NCBI RefSeq assembly: GCF_000273375.1
Contig: NZ_CM001557.1
Location: 1,062,367 to 1,126,366, forward strand
Length of the DNA: 64,000 nt
Reading direction: 5' to 3'
From: Bartonella birtlesii IBS 325
GTDB taxonomy: Bacteria > Pseudomonadota > Alphaproteobacteria > Rhizobiales > Rhizobiaceae
The translations under genes and the position numbers were made by a program. Positions 38,242-48,632 of this stretch are shown in pieces. The first letter of the stretch is position 1. Each line of letters starts with the position of its first letter. The notes beneath the pieces are model-generated. The model had not been told where the DNA came from and ran no database searches. It was given only the letters and a program-made list of their open reading frames with translations.

Positions 38242-39701
38242 GTGGCAAATCTTTATGATGTGGTTGTGATTGGGTCGGGTCCTGGCGGATATGTAACCGC
38301 AATTCGTGCGGCACAATGTGGCTTCAAGACGGCGATTGTTGAACGTGAACATTTGGGTGGGATTTGCTTAAATTGGGGGTGTATTCCAACAAAGGCGCTT
38401 TTACGATCAGCAGAAATAAAGCATTTTGCTCAACATGCGAAGGATTATGGATTGAAGCTTAATGGTTCAATTGAAGCAAATATAAAAGATATTGTAGCAC
38501 GTTCGCGTGCAGTTTCAGCGCGCTTAAATGCTGGTGTTGGTTTTTTGATGAAAAAAACAAAATTGATATTATTTGGGGTGAAGCAAAGCTTACCAAGAAG
38601 GTAGAAGGAAGCCACCTCACGGAAATTATGGTTTCTCCATCGTCCAAACCGATTATGCAACCACAAAATCCAGTGCCTAAAGGTACATTAGGGGAAGGAA
38701 CTTATCAAGCAAAGCACATTATTATTGCTACGGGTGCGCGTCCTCGTGTTCTTCCCGGTATTGAGCCAGATGGAAAGTTTATTTGGACTTATTTTGAAGC
38801 TATGATCCCACAGTCAATGCCGAAATCGCTTTTGGTAATGGGGTCTGGAGCAATTGGTATTGAATTTGCCTCTTTTTATCATGATATGGGAGCGACAGTA
38901 ACTGTTGTTGAAATGATGCCTCATATTATGCCTGCTGAGGATGTTGAAATTTCAACATTTGCTCGTAAACAGTTAGAGAAAAAAGGTATACGAATTCTCA
39001 CGCAAGCAAAAGTAATGAAAGTCGAAAAAGCTTCTGATTCTATTATTGCATATATTGATGTTAAGGATAAGACAGAAACAATTACAGCTGATCGTTTGTT
39101 CTCAGCTGTTGGGGTTCAAGGTAATATTGAGAATCTGGGATTGGATGCCCTTGGTATAAAAACTGAACGCGGGTGTATCGTAACCGATGAATGGAGTTGG
39201 ACTGGGGTAGAGGGTATTTATGCTATTGGGGATGTGGCTGGTCCTCCTATGTTAGCACATAAAGCAGAAGAAGAAGGTGTGATATGCGTTGAACGTCTCG
39301 CAGGATTGCAGAATGTTCATCCACTTGATAAGAGAAAAATTCCAGGCTGTACATATTGTACACCGCAAGTTGCTTCTGTAGGGTTTTCAGAAGCGGCCGC
39401 AAAAGAAGCTGGTTATGATATACATGTTGGTCGTTATTCTTTTTCAGCAAATGGCAAAGCGATTGCTTTGGGTGAAGATCAAGGATTAGTGAAAACTATT
39501 TTTGATAAAAAAACAGGACAGCTTCTTGGTGCACATATGGTAGGAGCAGAGGTAACAGAGCTGATTCAAGGTTTTGTCATTGCTATGAATCTTGAAACAA
39601 CCGAGGAAGAATTGATGCACACTGTCTTTCCGCATCCGACCTTATCGGAAATGATGAAAGAAAGTGTGTTGGATGCTTATGGTCAAGTTTTAAATGCTTG
39701 A
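38242..39701 (+). pseudogene. lpd: Dihydrolipoamide dehydrogenase (E3), frameshifted
   Basis: E3 reoxidises the lipoyl groups of the complex with NAD+. A GTG start at 38242 with GGAGGG upstream gives VANLYDVVVIGSGPGGY (FAD site) and the redox pair Cys42/Cys47 in GGICLNWGCIPTKALL. At the A7 run 38551-38557 the frame breaks and stops at 38602-38604. With one more A it reads on as KKNKIDIIWGEAKLTKKVEG and joins the downstream frame, which contains the NAD site MGSGAIGIEFASF and the active-site TVFPHPTLSEMM, ending at 39701. Everything apart from this one base looks intact. A sequencing error, slippage rescue or recent inactivation are all possible. A second lpd with the 2-oxoglutarate complex may exist elsewhere. 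Confidence 0.85.
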
Positions 39702-39765
39702 TGACATGATTGTATGAAAAATTTATATTTCATGGGTATGCCATATTGATAAGGCAAAGGTTTAA

Positions 39766-40728
39766 ATGGTTACGGTTGTTGATAGAGTTACGAATAGACG
39801 TTTGCGTCATCCTGAAAAGGCACATCGTCCCGATACGAGCATTCAAAAAAAGCCGGATTGGATTCGCGTAAAAGCACCAACATCACCGATTTATAAAGAA
39901 ACGCATGGTATTGTCCGTGCTCATAAATTAGTGACCGTATGTGAAGAAGCAGGATGCCCCAATATTGGTGAATGTTGGAGCAAGCGTCATGCCAGCTTTA
40001 TGATTTTGGGTGAAATATGTACGCGGGCTTGTGCATTTTGTAATGTTGCAACAGGTATTCCTCTTGCTGTTGATGAGAACGAGCCAGAACGTGTGGCAGA
40101 TGCTGTTACACGGATGGAATTAAAGCATGTCGTGATTACATCGGTTGATCGTGATGATCTTGCTGATGGTGGTGCTGAACATTTTGCGAAAGTTATTTAC
40201 GCTATTCGTAAAAAAGCTCCCAAGACAACGATTGAAGTTCTCACACCTGATTTTCGCCATAAAGATAAAGCTTTAGAAATTGTTGTTGCTGCTAAACCTG
40301 ATGTTTTTAATCATAATCTAGAAACAGTTCCCTCTAAATATTTAAAGGTCCGTCCAGGAGCGCGTTATTTTCATTCAATTCGGTTATTACAACGCGTTAA
40401 AGAACTCGATCCAACAATTTTTACAAAATCAGGAATTATGGTTGGCCTTGGAGAAGAGCGGAATGAAATTCTTCAATTGATGGATGATTTACGTTCTGCG
40501 GATGTTGATTTTATGACAATTGGGCAATATTTGCAGCCTACACGAAAGCATCATCCGGTTATTCGTTTTGTGCCTCCTGAAGAATTTGAGTCTTTTGCTA
40601 AGATTGGTAAAGTGAAGGGTTTTTTACATATGGCTTCTAATCCTCTGACGCGTTCATCTCATCATGCAGGTGATGATTTCGCAATTTTGCAAAAGGCGCG
40701 TGATGAAAAATTTGCTTTACAGAGATAA
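39766..40728 (+). CDS. lipA: Lipoyl synthase
   Basis: LipA is a radical-SAM enzyme that inserts sulfur into octanoyl-E2 to make the lipoyl group used by the PDH subunits just upstream. The 320-residue product has the auxiliary cluster cysteines Cys59, Cys64 and Cys70 ([12 protein letters not shown]) and the radical-SAM CxxxCxxC at Cys85, Cys89 and Cys92 (CTRACAFC). The C-terminal RSSHHAGD has the conserved Ser ligand region. It ends two bases before the next ATG, so the two are probably coupled. Confidence 0.96.
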   Translation: MVTVVDRVTNRRLRHPEKAHRPDTSIQKKPDWIRVKAPTSPIYKETHGIVRAHKLVTVCEEAGCPNIGECWSKRHASFMILGEICTRACAFCNVATGIPLAVDENEPERVADAVTRMELKHVVITSVDRDDLADGGAEHFAKVIYAIRKKAPKTTIEVLTPDFRHKDKALEIVVAAKPDVFNHNLETVPSKYLKVRPGARYFHSIRLLQRVKELDPTIFTKSGIMVGLGEERNEILQLMDDLRSADVDFMTIGQYLQPTRKHHPVIRFVPPEEFESFAKIGKVKGFLHMASNPLTRSSHHAGDDFAILQKARDEKFALQR

Positions 40729-40730
40729 TT

Positions 40731-41192
40731 ATGCCAACTTTTACAACACATCGGCAGATTTCTCATAGTGCCAATGAAATGTTTGATCTGGTTGCAGATA
40801 TTGAACGTTATCCTGAATTTTTACCAATGTGTGAAGCCTTAATAATTCGCTCTCGCAAAGAATATGAGGAGAAGACATTACTTCTTGCTGACATGATAGT
40901 TGGCTACAAGGTTATCCGAGAAACTTTCACGACTCAAGTATTTCTTCAGCCAAAGAAAACTTTGATAGAGGTTAAATATATTGATGGCCCATTTAAGTAT
41001 CTTGAAAATCGTTGGGCATTTCATGATATTGAGAGTAGTAATGCATGTAATGTAGAGTTTTTTATTGATTATGAATTTAAAAGCAAAATGCTTAAGCTGG
41101 TGATGGGTTCAATGTTTGATATTGCTTTTCACAAATTCACCGATGCTTTTGAAATGCGTGCGCATCAAATTTATGGCCCTCCAGTAATATAA
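40731..41192 (+). CDS. RatA/COQ10-family START-domain protein
   Basis: This 153-residue SRPBCC (START-like) protein belongs to the COQ10/RatA family. Visible: FTTHRQISHSANEMFDLVADIERYPEFLPMCEAL, WAFHDI and FFIDYEFKSKMLKLVMGSMFD. COQ10 proteins bind ubiquinone; RatA of E. coli was described as a ribosome-association toxin. The lipid-binding role is more likely in this setting, but sequence does not decide. It follows lipA with a 2-base gap, the common rhizobial arrangement. Confidence 0.88.
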   Translation: MPTFTTHRQISHSANEMFDLVADIERYPEFLPMCEALIIRSRKEYEEKTLLLADMIVGYKVIRETFTTQVFLQPKKTLIEVKYIDGPFKYLENRWAFHDIESSNACNVEFFIDYEFKSKMLKLVMGSMFDIAFHKFTDAFEMRAHQIYGPPVI

Positions 41193-41293
41193 TTTATTCC
41201 GTTAACGTTTTTGCATGACACTCATTGGTAAGTTATACAATGTGGACTATAGTTGCAGGTGATAAGCAATCCCAGAATCAGATGCGAAAATTT

Positions 41294-41782
41294 TTATTTG
41301 AGAGATTTCAAGACCATTTCTAAAGCCTGTTCAGCAGTTTTTTGACGTATGGTATCACGATCTAGATTTCCAAAGTGCATCTCTTGGTGCAAAGTTTTAT
41401 GATTTTTATAAGCAACAGCGAAATGTACAAGCCCTACAGGTTTATTAAGGCCTGCTCCTCCAGGACCAGCAATTCCTGTTACAGAAACAGAAATTTCAGC
41501 TTGTGAGTATTTTAATCCACCTTCAGCCATTGCAAGAGCAACTTCCTTTGAAACAGCACCGTATTTTTCTATAAGTTCAGCGCATACGCCAACAAGGCGT
41601 GTTTTCGATTCATTTGAATAAACAACAAATCCACAATCAAATACATCTGATGACCCTGCAATATGTGTAAGATTTGCAGCAATGAGGCCTCCTGTACAAG
41701 ATTCAACAGTGGTTAAAAGCAAACCTTTTTGATGACATGCTGTAAGGACTTCACGTGCTCGTTTTTCACAAAAATATGTCAT
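41294..41782 (-). CDS. CinA C-terminal-type protein, nicotinamide-nucleotide amidase family
   Basis: This 162-residue protein is a stand-alone CinA C-terminal domain (PncC type), which in characterised members deamidates nicotinamide mononucleotide. Visible: [16 protein letters not shown], with the conserved Ser-Cys-Thr-Gly-Gly, and [24 protein letters not shown]. It overlaps the ispDF stop as ATGA (41779-41782) and is therefore translated after it. Confidence 0.9.
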   Translation of the reverse strand: MTYFCEKRAREVLTACHQKGLLLTTVESCTGGLIAANLTHIAGSSDVFDCGFVVYSNESKTRLVGVCAELIEKYGAVSKEVALAMAEGGLKYSQAEISVSVTGIAGPGGAGLNKPVGLVHFAVAYKNHKTLHQEMHFGNLDRDTIRQKTAEQALEMVLKSLK

Positions 41783-42972
41783 TTGGGAATTTCTCCTAGA
41801 TAAAGGACGCTCGCTGTTGCAAAAGCTGCTATACCTTCACCACGACCAATAAATCCGAGTTTTTCATTTGTTGTTGCTTTAATGGAAATTCGATCGGATG
41901 AAATTGTGAGAATACGCATAAGATTTTCTCTCATTGTTTGACGATAGGGGCCGATTTTAGGTTCTTCGGCGATCAACGTGATATCAACATTGGCGATACG
42001 ACCACCTGCTTGTTTAACAATATCAAGAGCATGACGGAGAAAAATTTCTGATGATTCATTTTTCCATTGAGGATCAGAGGGAGGAAAATGGGTGCCGATA
42101 TCTCCTGCTCCCTGAGTCGCGAGAAGGGCATCTGTTAAAGCATGAAGAGCGACATCGGCATCAGAGTGTCCATTTAATTTTTTATGAAAAGGAATTTTTA
42201 TGCCACATAATGTAAGAAAAGTTCCCTCTTCAAAAGAATGAACATCATAACCATTTCCGGTGCGGATATCAGGAAATATCTGCATTTTTTTCTGGAGATA
42301 TAAATGTGCAGTGTTAAAATCTTCGTGCCATGTAATTTTTATATTATTAGGATCACCAAGAACAGTACGTATAGGAATTCCAAACCATTCTGCGATTGCA
42401 CAATCATCAGTAAAATCTTTTTTGCCAACTTGTTTTGCTTTTTCATGAGCAGCTAAGATGAGGTCAAAGGGAAAACACTGGGGGGTTTGTGCACTATAAA
42501 GATGAGTGCGTGGAATTGTTTCTAAAACATGATGTGCACTATTTACACGTTTGAGAGTGTCAGAAACAGCGAGAACGGGAAGAATACCTTCTCGATGGTT
42601 GATGCTGGCATGAATTCTTTCTAAAAGTTGCTTTTCAATAAAGGGGCGCGCACCATCATGGATATGCACATATTGGGGCTTTAAATTTTTAAGTGCATGA
42701 AGCCCATGTAAGGTAGAGATTTGTCGCGTCTCACCTCCCTCAATGATAATGAATTGTTCTTTAAAATCTGCGATAGCTTTTTCACAGATTTTATGGTCTT
42801 CTGGATGAACAACAAGAACAATCTTTGTAATAGCTGGATGTTGTAAAAAACAACGTACAGTATGACAAATAACCGGTTCTTTTCCCAAAAGTCGATATTG
42901 TTTTGGAATTTTCTGTGGAGGTCCTGCCCTTTTCCCGCGTCCAGCGGCTAATATAATCGCTGCAATAGAAAT
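41779..42972 (-). CDS. ispDF: Bifunctional IspD/IspF, MEP pathway
   Basis: This fused enzyme carries out the CTP-dependent and cyclising steps of the MEP isoprenoid pathway. The IspD part (about 1-230) begins [17 protein letters not shown], with HDGARPFI mid-way. The IspF part (about 238-397) has [29 protein letters not shown] and [11 protein letters not shown]. The conserved N-terminus has no ATG, GTG or TTG in the right place. The codon at the expected Met (42970-42972) reads ATT, 7 bases after AGGAG. A later TTG would delete the nucleotide-binding loop. I place the start at ATT, giving 397 residues; an ATG-to-ATT change or a base error is the explanation. Confidence 0.88.
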   Translation of the reverse strand: MSIAAIILAAGRGKRAGPPQKIPKQYRLLGKEPVICHTVRCFLQHPAITKIVLVVHPEDHKICEKAIADFKEQFIIIEGGETRQISTLHGLHALKNLKPQYVHIHDGARPFIEKQLLERIHASINHREGILPVLAVSDTLKRVNSAHHVLETIPRTHLYSAQTPQCFPFDLILAAHEKAKQVGKKDFTDDCAIAEWFGIPIRTVLGDPNNIKITWHEDFNTAHLYLQKKMQIFPDIRTGNGYDVHSFEEGTFLTLCGIKIPFHKKLNGHSDADVALHALTDALLATQGAGDIGTHFPPSDPQWKNESSEIFLRHALDIVKQAGGRIANVDITLIAEEPKIGPYRQTMRENLMRILTISSDRISIKATTNEKLGFIGRGEGIAAFATASVLYLGEIPK

Positions 42973-42993
42973 ATTTAATCTCCTTTTTATATT

Positions 42994-43440
42994 TTAGTTT
43001 ATTGTTTTATGATTATTGGTTTTGAATTTATTTTGAAAGGTTGGTCGTTGAAGATCAGCAAGGGATATCACTGATAATACATCAAAAAAAGCATTTAATG
43101 CTTTTTGAAGTGCAGTATTTAAACTACAAAAATCTATCAATGGACAATGAGATTCTGCAGTATCGAAACATTCTGCCATGGAAAAGTTATCTTCTGTGAC
43201 TTTTACAACATCAGCTACCGAAATCTCTGCTGCGGGTTTAGCTAATTTAACGCCACCATTACGCCCGCGTACTGTTTGTATAAAACCTGCTTCAACAAGT
43301 GGTTGAAGGATTTTAAATAAAAAAAGTTCGGAAACGGCATATGCTTTGGCAATTTCTGAAATACGACTAAGAGATCCCTGATTATCTGCACAGTACATAA
43401 GCATTCGGAGTGCATAATTTGTCTGTTTAGTTAACCGCAT
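42994..43440 (-). CDS. rirA: RirA, Rrf2-family iron-responsive regulator
   Basis: RirA is the Fe-S repressor that controls iron uptake genes in rhizobia and their relatives. The 148-residue product has the Rrf2 winged-helix N-terminus (MRLTKQTNYALRMLMYCA) and the three cluster cysteines at 91, 99 and 105 (ECFDTAESHCPLIDFC), the exact RirA positions. The C-terminal LQKALNAFFDVL is typical. AGGAGATGAG precedes the ATG at 43438-43440. It sits just upstream of ispDF on the same strand. Confidence 0.92.
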   Translation of the reverse strand: MRLTKQTNYALRMLMYCADNQGSLSRISEIAKAYAVSELFLFKILQPLVEAGFIQTVRGRNGGVKLAKPAAEISVADVVKVTEDNFSMAECFDTAESHCPLIDFCSLNTALQKALNAFFDVLSVISLADLQRPTFQNKFKTNNHKTIN

Positions 43441-43616
43441 CTCATCTCCTCTATAAACTATTACTGAATGCATTTTATTTTAAAGATATTTAAAAAATAT
43501 AGAAGTTCTTTCTCTCTTAATAGATTAGCTCTCTATTTTAAATGTGATACCGATCTTGTCAATTTTTGCTACAAGAGGTTATATGAGGCAATGGGATAAG
43601 GATATGTAAACTAATC

Positions 43617-45881
43617 ATGAATACAGTATCTGTAACAAATCTCCAAGAGGGAGATAAAAATGCTTATAACGATGAGTTGTATCGCTTAAGTAAGGTTTAT
43701 GTTTTTTTAGGCATCACAATTATTGTGTTGGCTTTGCTCACAGCATCTGTTTCATTTATCATTCTTATTGGGTTAACGCCTGTTGTTCCCAGTAGAGCTG
43801 TCACTCTCATTCTTATAGGAATTAACAGTGTCTGGGTTTTAGGGCTCGTGATTATTGTTTTTTATGAGATGGTCCCCATCATTCGTGCGTGGCGCTCAAG
43901 ACGCGCAGGTTCTCGTCTTCATGTGCGTCTTATTTCGTTATTTGCACTTGTTGCAACAATGCCAGCTGTTGCTGTAGCTCTTGTGTCGGGGCCTGCACTG
44001 AATTTAGGACTCGACCGATGGTTTGATACGACAACACGGCAAATTGTCGGCTCTTCTATCGATTTAGCGAATGCTTATGCGGATGAAATGCTACAAAATT
44101 TGAAAAATTTATCCTACGCTATGGCTTTTGCACTTGATAACAAAAAGCTTTTAGAGCGCAATCCTGCTGAATATAAGATGCAATTGACACGTCATGCTAT
44201 AGGGCGCAATTTGCGTGGTGCATTTTTGTTAAGTGCAAGCGGGACTATTTTTATATCGAGTAATCTTGGTGATGAGGATAAGTTGCCGATTCCTCCCTCG
44301 CATCTTATTGAGCTTGCAACGAGTGCTAGGCCTTTTTCTTTTCAACCAGGGATTCATGATTATTTTGGTATTATTTTAAAATTTACGAATATTCCCAACA
44401 CATTTTTGTATTTGGTACGCGATGTTGATAAAGAAGTTTTATCTGCTTTGCGTTTGACAGAAGTCAATACAGATCGTTACCGTGATTTAAATGAAAACCG
44501 CCTGCTAACACAAATCGCATTTGGTATGCTTTATCTGTGCCTTTTTTTTAGTTTATTCTTATCAGCTATTTGGGCTGGTATTGCTGTTGCTGATCGTTTG
44601 GTGCGTCCTATACGTCTTCTTATTAGTGCTGCTGATAATGTAGCTGCTGGAGATATGGAAATTTTTGTGCCAGTACGAGCAAAAGATGGGGATATAGGGC
44701 AGCTATCGAAAACATTTAATTATATGGTCAGTGAATTAAAAAGTCGGCGTAATGAGTTGATTGCAGTGCGCGATCAAATTGATGAAAGAAGACGTTTTTC
44801 TGAAGCTGTTTTGTCTGGCGTAACAGCAGGGGTAGCTGGTATTGATGATAATGGCGATATTACAATTATCAATAGGTCTATGGAAACAATGTTTGATATT
44901 TGTTCTGAAGAAGTTATTGGACACAGCTTATTATCATTAAGTGCTGAAATTTGGCAGGTTTTTCAATTTGCGCGTTCGCTAGAACGTAAAAATCACCGTG
45001 AACAGGTCACTTTAAGTGTGGCAGGACAGGAACGTGTTTGTAATGTACAAATTACCATGGAAGAGGATGACGGACAGGGGCAATCTTGGGTTCTAACCAT
45101 TGATGATATTACAGATCTTGTTGCGGCACAACGTACATCTGCATGGGCGGATATTGCACGCCGTATTGCACACGAAATTAAAAACCCACTTACACCTATT
45201 CAATTATCGGCTGAACGGATTCGTAAACGTTACAACAAAGTTATTACACAAGATCGAGAAGTCTTTGAACGCTGTATCGATACGATTATTCGCCAAGTTG
45301 GAGATATCGGGCGTATGGTTGATGAGTTTTCTTCTTTTGCACGTATGCCTAAACCGCAGATGAATGTTTTAGATATCCGTGGATTGCTGCGTGAAGCATG
45401 TTTCTTGATAGAAGTTACACGCCATGATATTTATTTTGAGCAAGATTTGGGGAGTACAGCACTTTTGGGCGCATTTGATAATCGTCTCATTGTGCAAGCC
45501 TTTTGTAATGTTATTAAAAATGCTAGCGAATCGATAGATTCTGTTATGCGAGAAGAAAATATCCACGGTCATATTTTTGTACGTTCTTATTGTAAGAAAG
45601 GATGTGTGGTTGTAGATGTTATTGATAACGGTAAAGGACTTCCTAAAGAGCAAAGACAAAAACTATTAGAACCTTATATCACAACGCGAGAAAAGGGAAC
45701 TGGGCTTGGGTTAGCTATTGTACGCAAAGTTATTGAAGATCATGGTGGTACGATGGAGTTACATGATGCGCCGAAGAGTTTTTATGATGGCCGTGGTGCA
45801 ATGATCCGTTTGATATTTCCGGCGGATGGGGTTAAGCAAGGTAGTATTACACAAGCTACAGGTTGTAAAATAGGGGAATAG
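43617..45881 (+). CDS. ntrY: NtrY sensor histidine kinase
   Basis: NtrY is a membrane histidine kinase that signals to NtrX, in rhizobia and Brucella linked to nitrogen and redox or oxygen status. The 754-residue product has about four membrane segments (near 30-55, 65-85, 105-125 and 300-325), a periplasmic sensor region, a HAMP domain (about 325-380), a PAS domain (about 385-490), the H-box with the phosphorylated His in RRIAHEIKNPLTPIQLSAER, and ATPase motifs NVIKNASESID, DNGKGLPKE and TGLGLAIVRKVIEDHGG. It is followed after one base by ntrX. Confidence 0.95.
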   Translation: MNTVSVTNLQEGDKNAYNDELYRLSKVYVFLGITIIVLALLTASVSFIILIGLTPVVPSRAVTLILIGINSVWVLGLVIIVFYEMVPIIRAWRSRRAGSRLHVRLISLFALVATMPAVAVALVSGPALNLGLDRWFDTTTRQIVGSSIDLANAYADEMLQNLKNLSYAMAFALDNKKLLERNPAEYKMQLTRHAIGRNLRGAFLLSASGTIFISSNLGDEDKLPIPPSHLIELATSARPFSFQPGIHDYFGIILKFTNIPNTFLYLVRDVDKEVLSALRLTEVNTDRYRDLNENRLLTQIAFGMLYLCLFFSLFLSAIWAGIAVADRLVRPIRLLISAADNVAAGDMEIFVPVRAKDGDIGQLSKTFNYMVSELKSRRNELIAVRDQIDERRRFSEAVLSGVTAGVAGIDDNGDITIINRSMETMFDICSEEVIGHSLLSLSAEIWQVFQFARSLERKNHREQVTLSVAGQERVCNVQITMEEDDGQGQSWVLTIDDITDLVAAQRTSAWADIARRIAHEIKNPLTPIQLSAERIRKRYNKVITQDREVFERCIDTIIRQVGDIGRMVDEFSSFARMPKPQMNVLDIRGLLREACFLIEVTRHDIYFEQDLGSTALLGAFDNRLIVQAFCNVIKNASESIDSVMREENIHGHIFVRSYCKKGCVVVDVIDNGKGLPKEQRQKLLEPYITTREKGTGLGLAIVRKVIEDHGGTMELHDAPKSFYDGRGAMIRLIFPADGVKQGSITQATGCKIGE

Positions 45882-45882
45882 A

Positions 45883-47241
45883 ATGGTGTCAGATATCTTA
45901 ATTGTTGATGATGAGGCAGATATTCGTGAGCTTGTTGCTGGTATTTTAGATGATGAAGGTTATGAAACACGTGTTGCCTGTAATTCTGATGAAGCTTTAG
46001 CACAAATTAATGCACGTATCCCAAAGCTTATTTTTTTAGATATTTGGTTACAAGGGAGCCGTCTTGACGGGCTAGCACTACTTGATGAGATTAAAACGCG
46101 CTATCCTGCTCTTCCGGTGGTTATGATCTCTGGTCATGGTAATATTGAGACAGCTGTTTCTGCTATAAAACGAGGGGCATATGATTTTATTGAAAAGCCT
46201 TTTAAAGCTGATCGACTTGTTTTAGTTGCGGAACGAACTCTTGAAAACTCAAGTTTAAAACGTGAGCTTTTAGAACTACGAAAGCGTTCGAGTGAGACAT
46301 TAGAACTTCTCGGAACATCAACCGCTATAAAACATTTGCGCCAAATCATAGAGAAAGTAGCACCAACGAATAGTCGCGTTATGATAACAGGTCCCTCAGG
46401 GGCGGGCAAAGAGATGGTTGCTCGTGCTATTCACGCACTTTCCACGCGTTCAAATGGGCCATTTGTTACAATAAATGCTGCAACGATTACTCCAGAGAGA
46501 ATGGAAATAGAATTATTTGGTAGTGAAATGGAAGGAGGAGAGCGCAAAATCGGTGCATTAGAGGAAGCACATGGTGGAATATTATATCTTGATGAAATTG
46601 CTGATATGCCATGTGAGACTCAAGGAAAGATACTTCGAGTTTTGACAGGACAAACATTTGAGAGAATTGGTGGTACAAAACGTGTTAAGGTGGATGTGCG
46701 TATCATTTCTTCAACAGCACAAAATCTTGAAAATCTCATATCAGATGGACGCTTTAGAGAAGATCTCTTTCATCGTCTGTCAGTTGTTCCTATTACTGTT
46801 CCACCTCTGTCAGCGCGTCGTGAAGATATTCCAGAGCTTGTACGCCATTTTGTGAAAACAATATCACAGCAGGCTGGGATTAAGCCACGTGAGATTAGTG
46901 AGGATGTGATAGCTATTTTGCAAACACACTCTTGGCCAGGTAATATACGGCAATTACGCAATAATATTGAACGTCTTCTCATTCTTGTGCGTGATGGGGA
47001 TGGCCCAATAACAGCGGAATTTCTTCCTAGAGAAGTAAGCGATTCTTTACCACGCATTCAAATGGATACAGATGAGAGTATAATGGATTTACCGTTGCGT
47101 GAAGCACGGGAGTTATTTGAAAAGAGGTATTTGGTAGCGCAGATTGGGCGTTTGGGTGGAAATATATCTCGTACAGCTGAATTTATAGGTATGGAGCGTT
47201 CAGCTTTGCACCGTAAACTAAAAGCGCTTGGAGTTTCTTAA
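45883..47241 (+). CDS. ntrX: NtrX response regulator
   Basis: NtrX is the partner of NtrY. The 452-residue product has a receiver domain (1-120; phospho-Asp in LIFLDIWLQG, Lys in FIEKPFKADR), an AAA+ sigma-54 activator domain (about 140-370: Walker A GPSGAGKEMVARAI; Walker B GGILYLDEIADM), and a Fis-type DNA-binding domain at the end (NISRTAEFIGMERSALHRKLKAL). The loop that carries GAFTGA in true sigma-54 activators reads ERKIGALEEAHGG here, so sigma-54 contact is probably lost, as reported for other NtrX proteins. trkA follows 4 bases later. Confidence 0.95.
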   Translation: MVSDILIVDDEADIRELVAGILDDEGYETRVACNSDEALAQINARIPKLIFLDIWLQGSRLDGLALLDEIKTRYPALPVVMISGHGNIETAVSAIKRGAYDFIEKPFKADRLVLVAERTLENSSLKRELLELRKRSSETLELLGTSTAIKHLRQIIEKVAPTNSRVMITGPSGAGKEMVARAIHALSTRSNGPFVTINAATITPERMEIELFGSEMEGGERKIGALEEAHGGILYLDEIADMPCETQGKILRVLTGQTFERIGGTKRVKVDVRIISSTAQNLENLISDGRFREDLFHRLSVVPITVPPLSARREDIPELVRHFVKTISQQAGIKPREISEDVIAILQTHSWPGNIRQLRNNIERLLILVRDGDGPITAEFLPREVSDSLPRIQMDTDESIMDLPLREARELFEKRYLVAQIGRLGGNISRTAEFIGMERSALHRKLKALGVS

Positions 47242-47245
47242 AGTT

Positions 47246-48622
47246 ATGCGTGTTATTATTTGTGGTGCAGGACAAGTTGGTTATGGAATAGCAGAGCGTC
47301 TTGCCGCTGAAAATCATGATGTTACTGTTATTGATATTGAGACAAGATTGATTGAAAAAATTCGTGATACGTTAGATGTGAGAGGTTTTGTTGGTCATGG
47401 TTCACGGCCCGAGGTTCTTTTGGCTGCCGATGCAGACAAAGCAGATATGTTGATTGCCGTAACTTTATTTGATGAAGTCAATATGGTAGCTTGCCAAGTA
47501 GCACATTCCTTATTTAATGTCCCAACAAAAATAGCGCGTATTCGTTCACAATCTTATTTAGAACCGCGTTATAAAACGCTTTTTTCTAGAGAGAATATTC
47601 CCATCGATGTGGTTATTTCACCAGAAGTTGAAGTTGGAGAAATGGTTCTACGTCGTATTGCTCTACCTGGGGCGATAGATGTTCTTTATTTTTGTAATGA
47701 TGATATTGTTGCATTAGCTTTGGAATGTATGGAAGATTGTCCAGTTATTAATACGCCTTTGCGGCAATTAACGGAGCTTTTTCCAGATCTTCATACAACA
47801 GTGACAGCGATTAAGCGTGGTTCAGAATTATTGATTGCACATTCAAAGACGCAATTGCGTGTTGGCGATATAACTTATCTTGTGGCAGCTCGCGATCAGA
47901 TGCGCCGTGCGGTTGGTCTTTTTGGTCATAAAGAGCAAGATGCCCACCGCATGATTATTGCAGGAGGTGGTCACATTGGTCTTTATGTTGCTCAGGCTAT
48001 TGAAAAACGCCTTCATAAATTAAGATTAAAAATTATAGAATCGCAGAGAGAGAGAGCACTCACAATCGCTGATCAACTTGAAAAAACAACTGTCTTATAT
48101 GGGAATGTATTAGATCCAGTAATTCTTCAAGACGCTGGAATTGATCAGGCCGATTTAATAATTACACTGACCAACCAAGATCAGGTCAATCTCTTAAGTG
48201 CTATTATCGCTAAAAGATTAGGATGCAAAGCCAATATGGTATTGATAAATAATGTCGCGTACCAAGAGTTTAGCCGTGCCGTTGGTGTAGACGCCTATCT
48301 TAATCCACATAGTGTTACGATATCAAGAGTTTTGCAACAAATGCGTCGAGGTCGTATTCGTGCTGTTCATTCAGTTTTTAATGGGCAGGCAGAAATTATT
48401 GAAGCTGAAGTAATGCAAACCTCTTCATTGGTTGGTAAATCATTGTCAGAGCTAGCTTTACCAGAGGGGTTAAGAATTGGTGCAATTTATCGCAATAAGA
48501 CCATAATACAACTTTCGGCAGATACACGTATTTTGTCTGGCGATCGAATAGTAATTTTTGCTCTTGTCGAATGTGTTCGTGATGTCGAGCAGCTCTTTCG
48601 TGTAAGTTTAGAATATTTTTGA
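47246..48622 (+). CDS. trkA: Trk system potassium transporter, TrkA subunit
   Basis: TrkA is the cytoplasmic NAD(H)-binding gating protein of the Trk potassium transporter. The 458-residue product has two RCK repeats: the first begins MRVIICGAGQVGYGIAERLA (Rossmann GxGxxG), the second RMIIAGGGHIGLYVAQAIE near residue 235. Each is followed by a TrkA-C domain. I use the ATG at 47246. Neighbours ntrY-ntrX-trkA match rhizobial order, but hfq and hflX, which usually follow, are not here. Confidence 0.94.
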   Translation: MRVIICGAGQVGYGIAERLAAENHDVTVIDIETRLIEKIRDTLDVRGFVGHGSRPEVLLAADADKADMLIAVTLFDEVNMVACQVAHSLFNVPTKIARIRSQSYLEPRYKTLFSRENIPIDVVISPEVEVGEMVLRRIALPGAIDVLYFCNDDIVALALECMEDCPVINTPLRQLTELFPDLHTTVTAIKRGSELLIAHSKTQLRVGDITYLVAARDQMRRAVGLFGHKEQDAHRMIIAGGGHIGLYVAQAIEKRLHKLRLKIIESQRERALTIADQLEKTTVLYGNVLDPVILQDAGIDQADLIITLTNQDQVNLLSAIIAKRLGCKANMVLINNVAYQEFSRAVGVDAYLNPHSVTISRVLQQMRRGRIRAVHSVFNGQAEIIEAEVMQTSSLVGKSLSELALPEGLRIGAIYRNKTIIQLSADTRILSGDRIVIFALVECVRDVEQLFRVSLEYF

Positions 48623-48632
48623 TCTATTACCT

